From DTU078 sp033808535 (GTDB lineage: Bacteria > Bacillota > Clostridia > Oscillospirales > CAG-272): a stretch of 17,826 nucleotides of DNA. Of this stretch, positions 14,423 to 17,826 are shown one piece after another. The position numbers were made by a program, and so were the translations under genes. Where the stretch lies: assembly GCA_033808535.1 (NCBI GenBank), contig JAPXNL010000034.1:1-17826 (forward strand). Direction: 5' to 3'. Position 1 is the stretch's first letter. Each line of letters starts with the position of its first letter. Under the pieces are notes generated by a model that saw only the letters and a list, made by a program, of their open reading frames with translations, ran no database searches and was not told the DNA's origin.

Positions 14423-15633
14423 TTCTTCTGAAGCGCGGCCACAACCGGCGCGAGGTTTGAGTTGTATTTGTGGAGGAGATTATATCCGCGCTTGACGGCA
14501 AGCGCAATGTCGCAGCCGGAGTCGACAATCGAACTGTACTGCGCCATCGCCGCATCAAGCCCGTTGTTTTTGACAAATGCGACGATCTCGCGCGAGGACT
14601 CGTCGGATTCCGGCGCGAACATATACCCTGCCGCAATACCTAGGCAGATATGCACAGGCATGATGCCGTGCTTGTAGCAGAGGTTCGCAGCGCCTACAAG
14701 CCGGTCGTTTTCGCTCAGTTTGCGCTTTGTGTCGCGACCGACGCGCTCGATGGTGTCGCCGAGCAGTTTATTTTCAAAGCGGAAAAGCAGGTTTTCGGTG
14801 TGGTCGTATATCTCGCCGAGCGGCACACCGTGCTCGAGAGACAGCGCTCGCGCCGCCTCGATCAGCGCGCGCAGCACAAGCAGCTGTATCTCGGGGTCAA
14901 GCGCGGCTTCCCAGATGTATGTGCAGCCTTTCAGCGCGCCGAGGTAAGCGGTCATCGCATGGCTCATGTTGTGAAGAAACAGCTTGCGCTGGATATAATA
15001 ATCGAACGGTGCGAACGGCACCATGTTCGCTATCTGCGGTATCTCGCCCTTGAACGCCTCTTTGTCGACCGGCAGCTCGCAGTATTCCTCAACGCAGACA
15101 GCGAGGGGGTTGCCGTCTGAAAGCTCCTTCGGCGTCGCGGGAACCATGCGGCCTATCGAAGGCTCGACAAGCGCGATGTATTCGTCGAAATATGCCTGTT
15201 CTTCTGCGGTAAGGTGCGCCTTTACAAGACCGGCGAAGTATTTGTCCGCGCCGATCATGTTCTCGCAGATAATCACGTTTAGCGGCATATTGATATTGCG
15301 CTCGCGTCGCAGCTTTACGCCAGCGGCAAACGGCTCTGCGATAAACCGCAGGATGTTAACGCCCACGGCAGTCGCCCCGATATCCGCTTCGGAAATCGCC
15401 TCTGCCACGGCGGGGATGTCGCGCCCGTCAACTGCGCGAACGTTTTTAACCCGGTATTCTTCGTAGCGGTCGCCTCGTGTTATATAAATCGGATAACTGC
15501 CGTCGGCGTTTAGCCTGTTTACAATGTCCATGTTGACATCAACAAACGTGGTCTCATACCCCGACATATAAAAGAGCTGGCCGATGAAGCCTCGACCGAT
15601 GTTGCCCGCTCCGTACATAAGCGCTTTTTTCAT
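14419..15633 (-). CDS. mtlD: Mannitol-1-phosphate 5-dehydrogenase-like polyol-phosphate dehydrogenase
   Basis: 404 residues, long-chain polyol dehydrogenase family. An NAD-binding Rossmann loop MYGAGNIGRGFIG (6-18) starts the protein, and TTFVDVN (28-34) ends strand 2. The middle carries IICENMIGAD (121-130). The catalytic helix KLFLHNMSHAMTAYLG (217-232) has the Lys...Asn...His triad (K217, N222, H225) expected for polyol dehydrogenases. E. coli MtlD has a very similar motif and is slightly shorter. It would interconvert a sugar-alcohol phosphate and a ketose phosphate. No mannitol PTS gene is nearby, so mannitol-1-P as substrate is only the default guess. The ATG is preceded by GCGGAG at about 12 bases. 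Its stop overlaps the mtnA-like start, indicating coupled expression. Confidence 0.87.
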   Translation of the reverse strand: MKKALMYGAGNIGRGFIGQLFYMSGYETTFVDVNMDIVNRLNADGSYPIYITRGDRYEEYRVKNVRAVDGRDIPAVAEAISEADIGATAVGVNILRFIAEPFAAGVKLRRERNINMPLNVIICENMIGADKYFAGLVKAHLTAEEQAYFDEYIALVEPSIGRMVPATPKELSDGNPLAVCVEEYCELPVDKEAFKGEIPQIANMVPFAPFDYYIQRKLFLHNMSHAMTAYLGALKGCTYIWEAALDPEIQLLVLRALIEAARALSLEHGVPLGEIYDHTENLLFRFENKLLGDTIERVGRDTKRKLSENDRLVGAANLCYKHGIMPVHICLGIAAGYMFAPESDESSREIVAFVKNNGLDAAMAQYSSIVDSGCDIALAVKRGYNLLHKYNSNLAPVVAALQKK

Positions 15634-15672
15634 ATTCTGCTGTTTCTCCGCAATTTTGTTTACTTATTATTT

Positions 15673-15706
15673 CCGACATTTTGAAAAAATTATTAAATTT
15701 TGTCGG
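15673..15706. promoter_or_regulatory. Inverted repeat in the mtlD/pfkB divergent region (candidate operator)
   Basis: CCGACA (15673-15678) and TGTCGG (15701-15706) are perfect inverted arms around a 22-base, very AT-rich centre. The right arm ends four bases before the -35 of the pfkB promoter, and the whole element lies in the predicted mtlD leader. It could bind a shared regulator or fold as RNA. Confidence 0.5.
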
Positions 15707-15710
15707 GTGG

Positions 15711-15739
15711 TTTACTACGGTTATTATATATGATATAAT
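15711..15739 (+). promoter_or_regulatory. Promoter of the pfkB-GNAT operon
   Basis: Plus strand -35 TTTACT (15711-15716), 17-base spacer, -10 TATAAT (15734-15739). It overlaps the oppositely oriented mtlD promoter almost completely. Confidence 0.7.
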
Positions 15740-15751
15740 CTTATAAATCAA
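15723..15751 (-). promoter_or_regulatory. Promoter of the mtlD-mtnA operon
   Basis: Minus strand -35 TTGATT (15746-15751), 17-base spacer, -10 TATAAT (15723-15728). Start near 15716 leaves an mtlD leader of about 80 bases that contains the CCGACA/TGTCGG repeat. Confidence 0.7.
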
Positions 15752-15793
15752 TGAGCAATATAAATAAATTGCATTCTGGAGGGGTTCTTTTAA

Positions 15794-16819
15794 ATGGATA
15801 AAGGGATCATCGTTGCGGGCAACCTTATCGTCGACCTGCTTAAAAAAATTGATATTTATCCGGACTCGAACAATCTGACAACAATACGTGCCGTGTCGCG
15901 CTCAACCGGCGGACTTGTTAACAACTGCATCGTCGACTTCGCGCGCATTGACCCCGCGCTTCCGCTCAAAGCCGTGGGTCGTGTAGGCGATGATGAGTAT
16001 GGCGAGTACATATTAAACAGCCTGAAACAGTATAAAAACATTGACACAAGTGCGATAAAGGTCGAGGGACAGACTTCGTTTACCGACGTAATGTACGACA
16101 GCGAGCGCCGCACCCGCGCGTATTTCCAGTTCCGCGGCGCAAACGCCGAGCTTGATGTCGACGACTTCGATTTCGATGCGCTTGACGGCGACCTGCTGCA
16201 TGTCGGCTATGCGCTACTTCTTGACAAGCTTGACGAACCCGACGGCGAATACGGCACGCGTATGGCGCGCCTGCTCGCGACTGCAAAAGCACGCGGAATT
16301 AAAACCTCTTTCGACGTGGTTAGCGAGGAAAGCGACCGGTATCAGACCGTTGTAGTCCCCAGCCTGAAATATCTGGATTACTGTATCATAAACGAAACCG
16401 AAGCGGGCAAAATAACCGGTGTTAAGGTTAATCACCCCGACGGTACCGTAGACGATGATGCGTTGCCTGAGGTATGCCGGCGATTGCGCGGGTTCGGCGT
16501 ATCCGACTGGATTGTCATCCACGCGCGCGACAACAGCTACGGGCTTGACCGCGACGGCAACTACTTCCGGCTCGGCGCACTCGACATCCCCCGCTCGCTT
16601 ATCAAGGGCACGACCGGCGCGGGCGACGCGTTCTGCACAGGTGTGCTCTACAGCGCATACAGCGGCGCGGACCTGCTCGAGGCAATGAAATTCGGCACCG
16701 CTGTTGCATCCTGTTGCATACTTGAGCCGGGCGCATCCGAAGGTGTGCGAGACATTGACGCGACTATGAAACTGTATAACTCTTATCCCGAGCCTAAGCT
16801 CATAGTAAAGAAGCTGTGA
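15794..16819 (+). CDS. PfkB family carbohydrate kinase
   Basis: 341 residues, ribokinase-like fold. The N-terminal strand is IIVAGNLIVDLLKKI (5-19), with Asp14 as a possible sugar contact. A Gly-rich RSTGGLVNN (36-44) follows, then AVGRVGDDEYG (60-70). NETEAGKITG (200-209) carries the N-x-x-E Mg/phosphate motif, and the anion-hole/catalytic signature is GTTGAGDAFCTG (272-283) with catalytic base Asp278. It phosphorylates a sugar or sugar derivative with ATP; the substrate cannot be read from the sequence. GGAGGGG lies 10-16 bases upstream of the ATG. The 3' end overlaps the GNAT gene start as GTGA. Divergent partner of the mtlD-mtnA operon, which suggests a shared pathway. Confidence 0.9.
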   Translation: MDKGIIVAGNLIVDLLKKIDIYPDSNNLTTIRAVSRSTGGLVNNCIVDFARIDPALPLKAVGRVGDDEYGEYILNSLKQYKNIDTSAIKVEGQTSFTDVMYDSERRTRAYFQFRGANAELDVDDFDFDALDGDLLHVGYALLLDKLDEPDGEYGTRMARLLATAKARGIKTSFDVVSEESDRYQTVVVPSLKYLDYCIINETEAGKITGVKVNHPDGTVDDDALPEVCRRLRGFGVSDWIVIHARDNSYGLDRDGNYFRLGALDIPRSLIKGTTGAGDAFCTGVLYSAYSGADLLEAMKFGTAVASCCILEPGASEGVRDIDATMKLYNSYPEPKLIVKKL

Positions 16820-17511
16820 GCGCACAACCCGCAAAAATAATTGTCGAAGGCAGGCTTGAGCAGCCGGCAGAAGACGATTTTTCGGGGGTGGTAATACCCT
16901 TTGAGGCAGCGGCTTTGGATGGAGCGGTGGTTTTACGCGTCTCTACGGAGCTTGAGGGAACGGCGCGCGAGTTTGCGAGCCGGTTCTACGGTTCCGAAAC
17001 CTCGGCGGATGCAGAGGTATGGATAGCGGAAGCCACCGCATCTGTCTTAAGGCGTGCCGGACTTAAGGCTTCCGGCGATTGCGGGCGTATGCGTGTGCTT
17101 CGGTTTGATGGCAGCCCTCCCCTCCGGGCGGTTACCGTACAAGCCAAGCCGTTTGACCCGGCGGTTGGATATGAAAACCAAACGTCATTTGAGCTGCAGG
17201 CATATTATGACATGGGTCTCGGCTGCTTCGTTACTGTGGCAGACGGAAAAATTGTATCCGCAGCCGTTCAGTCGCCGTGCGGAGAGGGCGCGGACACCGC
17301 AGAGATCGGCGTCGAAACTGCTCCCGGATATGAAGGACGCGGATATGCGACCGCCTGCGTCCGTGCACTCGCGACAGACTTGTTTGAGCGCGGCATCCGC
17401 GCCGTCTATATTGCCCAGGAAGACAACCCTGCTTCGATTGCCGTCGCACACTCTGCCGGATTTATTAAGTGCGGCTCGATATTGCAGCTTATCTGTGTCC
17501 CCTCACAGTAA
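16816..17511 (+). CDS. GNAT family N-acetyltransferase
   Basis: 231 residues starting at GTG 16816, which overlaps the pfkB stop (GTGA), so the two are translationally coupled. The C-terminal half (about 120-228) is a GNAT fold: AEIGVETAP (162-170), the acetyl-CoA pyrophosphate loop GYEGRGYAT (171-179), an amphipathic helix, then NPASIAVAHSAGF (204-216), the typical Asn...Ser...Gly-Phe end. The first ~115 residues do not show a recognised domain. Substrate unknown. Co-transcription with a sugar kinase could mean that the substrate is an amino sugar or metabolite of the same pathway, but GNAT genes are also common hitchhikers. No intrinsic terminator was seen between its stop and the next gene. 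Confidence 0.84.
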   Translation: MSAQPAKIIVEGRLEQPAEDDFSGVVIPFEAAALDGAVVLRVSTELEGTAREFASRFYGSETSADAEVWIAEATASVLRRAGLKASGDCGRMRVLRFDGSPPLRAVTVQAKPFDPAVGYENQTSFELQAYYDMGLGCFVTVADGKIVSAAVQSPCGEGADTAEIGVETAPGYEGRGYATACVRALATDLFERGIRAVYIAQEDNPASIAVAHSAGFIKCGSILQLICVPSQ

Positions 17512-17559
17512 ACGCTATAATTTATATTGCTCAAATTTATATATAAAGTGAGGTTTGCC

Positions 17560-17826
17560 GTGATAAATTTCTACACAACCAAAAACAATGAATTCACTGT
17601 ACTTACCGAGCCTGAGGACGGCTGCTGGATCTCGATGATCAATCCCTATGACAGCGAGATTACGTTCATCTCCGATAAGTACGCCATCGATCCCGAAGCC
17701 ATACGCGCAGCGCTCGACCCTGACGAACGTTCGCACATCGAATCGGACGAAAACTACGTGATGATACTTGTCAATATCCCGACGGTCGAGGATAAAAATC
17801 AAAACGAACTTTACACAACTATACCG
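17560..17826 (+). CDS. CorA-type magnesium/divalent cation transporter, N-terminal part (3' end outside window)
   Basis: Frame open from GTG 17560 to the window edge (89 codons seen). GAGG lies six bases before the GTG, supporting this start. The sequence begins Met-Ile-Asn-Phe-Tyr and contains EPEDGCWISMINPYDSE (17-33), YAIDPEAIRAALDPDERSHI (41-60) and MILVNIPTVED (68-78). These match the cytoplasmic N-terminal domain of CorA-like proteins in Clostridia. The pore helices and GMN motif would lie beyond the window. A TATAAT at 17516-17521 lies upstream but has no good -35. Confidence 0.85.
   Translation, partial: MINFYTTKNNEFTVLTEPEDGCWISMINPYDSEITFISDKYAIDPEAIRAALDPDERSHIESDENYVMILVNIPTVEDKNQNELYTTIP

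Noticed and set aside
13850..14431. Plus-strand frame opposite mtnA and part of mtlD
   Set aside because: No motif or start site; composition typical of an antisense shadow.
17494..17521. TATAAT before the CorA gene as a promoter
   Set aside because: No acceptable -35 at 16-18 bases; not reported as a promoter.
1..17826. CRISPR arrays, insertion sequences and phage genes
   Set aside because: No regularly spaced repeats, transposase motifs or phage structural genes were seen on either strand.

Overview
The window looks like part of a chromosome from a spore-forming member of class Clostridia (Bacillota). The main evidence is a SpoIIID sporulation regulator, a YuiD-type divergent PAP2 protein inside an xseA-xseB-ispA-tlyA-nadK cluster, strong Shine-Dalgarno sites, and promoters close to the TTGACA/TATAAT consensus. 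Genes are roughly half GC by eye and intergenic DNA is AT-rich. I see no phage, insertion sequence, integrase or CRISPR array.

Layout: (a) 2-1213 (+) is the 3' end of a large repetitive or beta-helix surface/secreted protein with a carbohydrate-binding-like C-terminal domain. (b) 1257-7218 (-) is an eight-gene operon: nusB, a Kae1/TsaD-like gene, xseA, xseB, ispA, a divergent PAP2 gene, tlyA and nadK. It has a perfect-consensus promoter (7254-7282) and a terminator that overlaps the nadK stop codon. (c) 7506-8807 (+) is a FAD-dependent oxidoreductase with a C-terminal Rieske domain. (d) 9019-9232 (-) is a complete tRNA-Ser(GCT) unit with its own promoter and terminator. (e) 9317-10918 (-) is a single-gene unit for an orphan lipoprotein solute-binding protein. 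(f) 11067-12881 holds a divergent pair: an RlmM/FtsJ-type rRNA methyltransferase (-) and a DUF523/TudS-like Fe-S protein (+). (g) 12981-15633 (-) holds a mannitol-1-phosphate dehydrogenase-like gene, mtnA-like and spoIIID. (h) 15794-17511 (+) holds a PfkB sugar kinase and a GNAT acetyltransferase, divergent from (g) through overlapping face-to-face promoters. (i) 17560 onward is the start of a CorA-type Mg2+ transporter, cut by the window edge.

Function: operon (b) links housekeeping tasks (transcription antitermination, exonuclease VII, prenyl diphosphate synthesis, rRNA methylation and NADP supply), with tight or overlapping joins in most places. The least explained unit is the divergent region (g)/(h). 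There a polyol-phosphate dehydrogenase, an aldose-1-phosphate isomerase (MtnA fold) and a PfkB kinase could form a sugar or sugar-alcohol phosphate salvage route that is not the textbook methionine salvage pathway.
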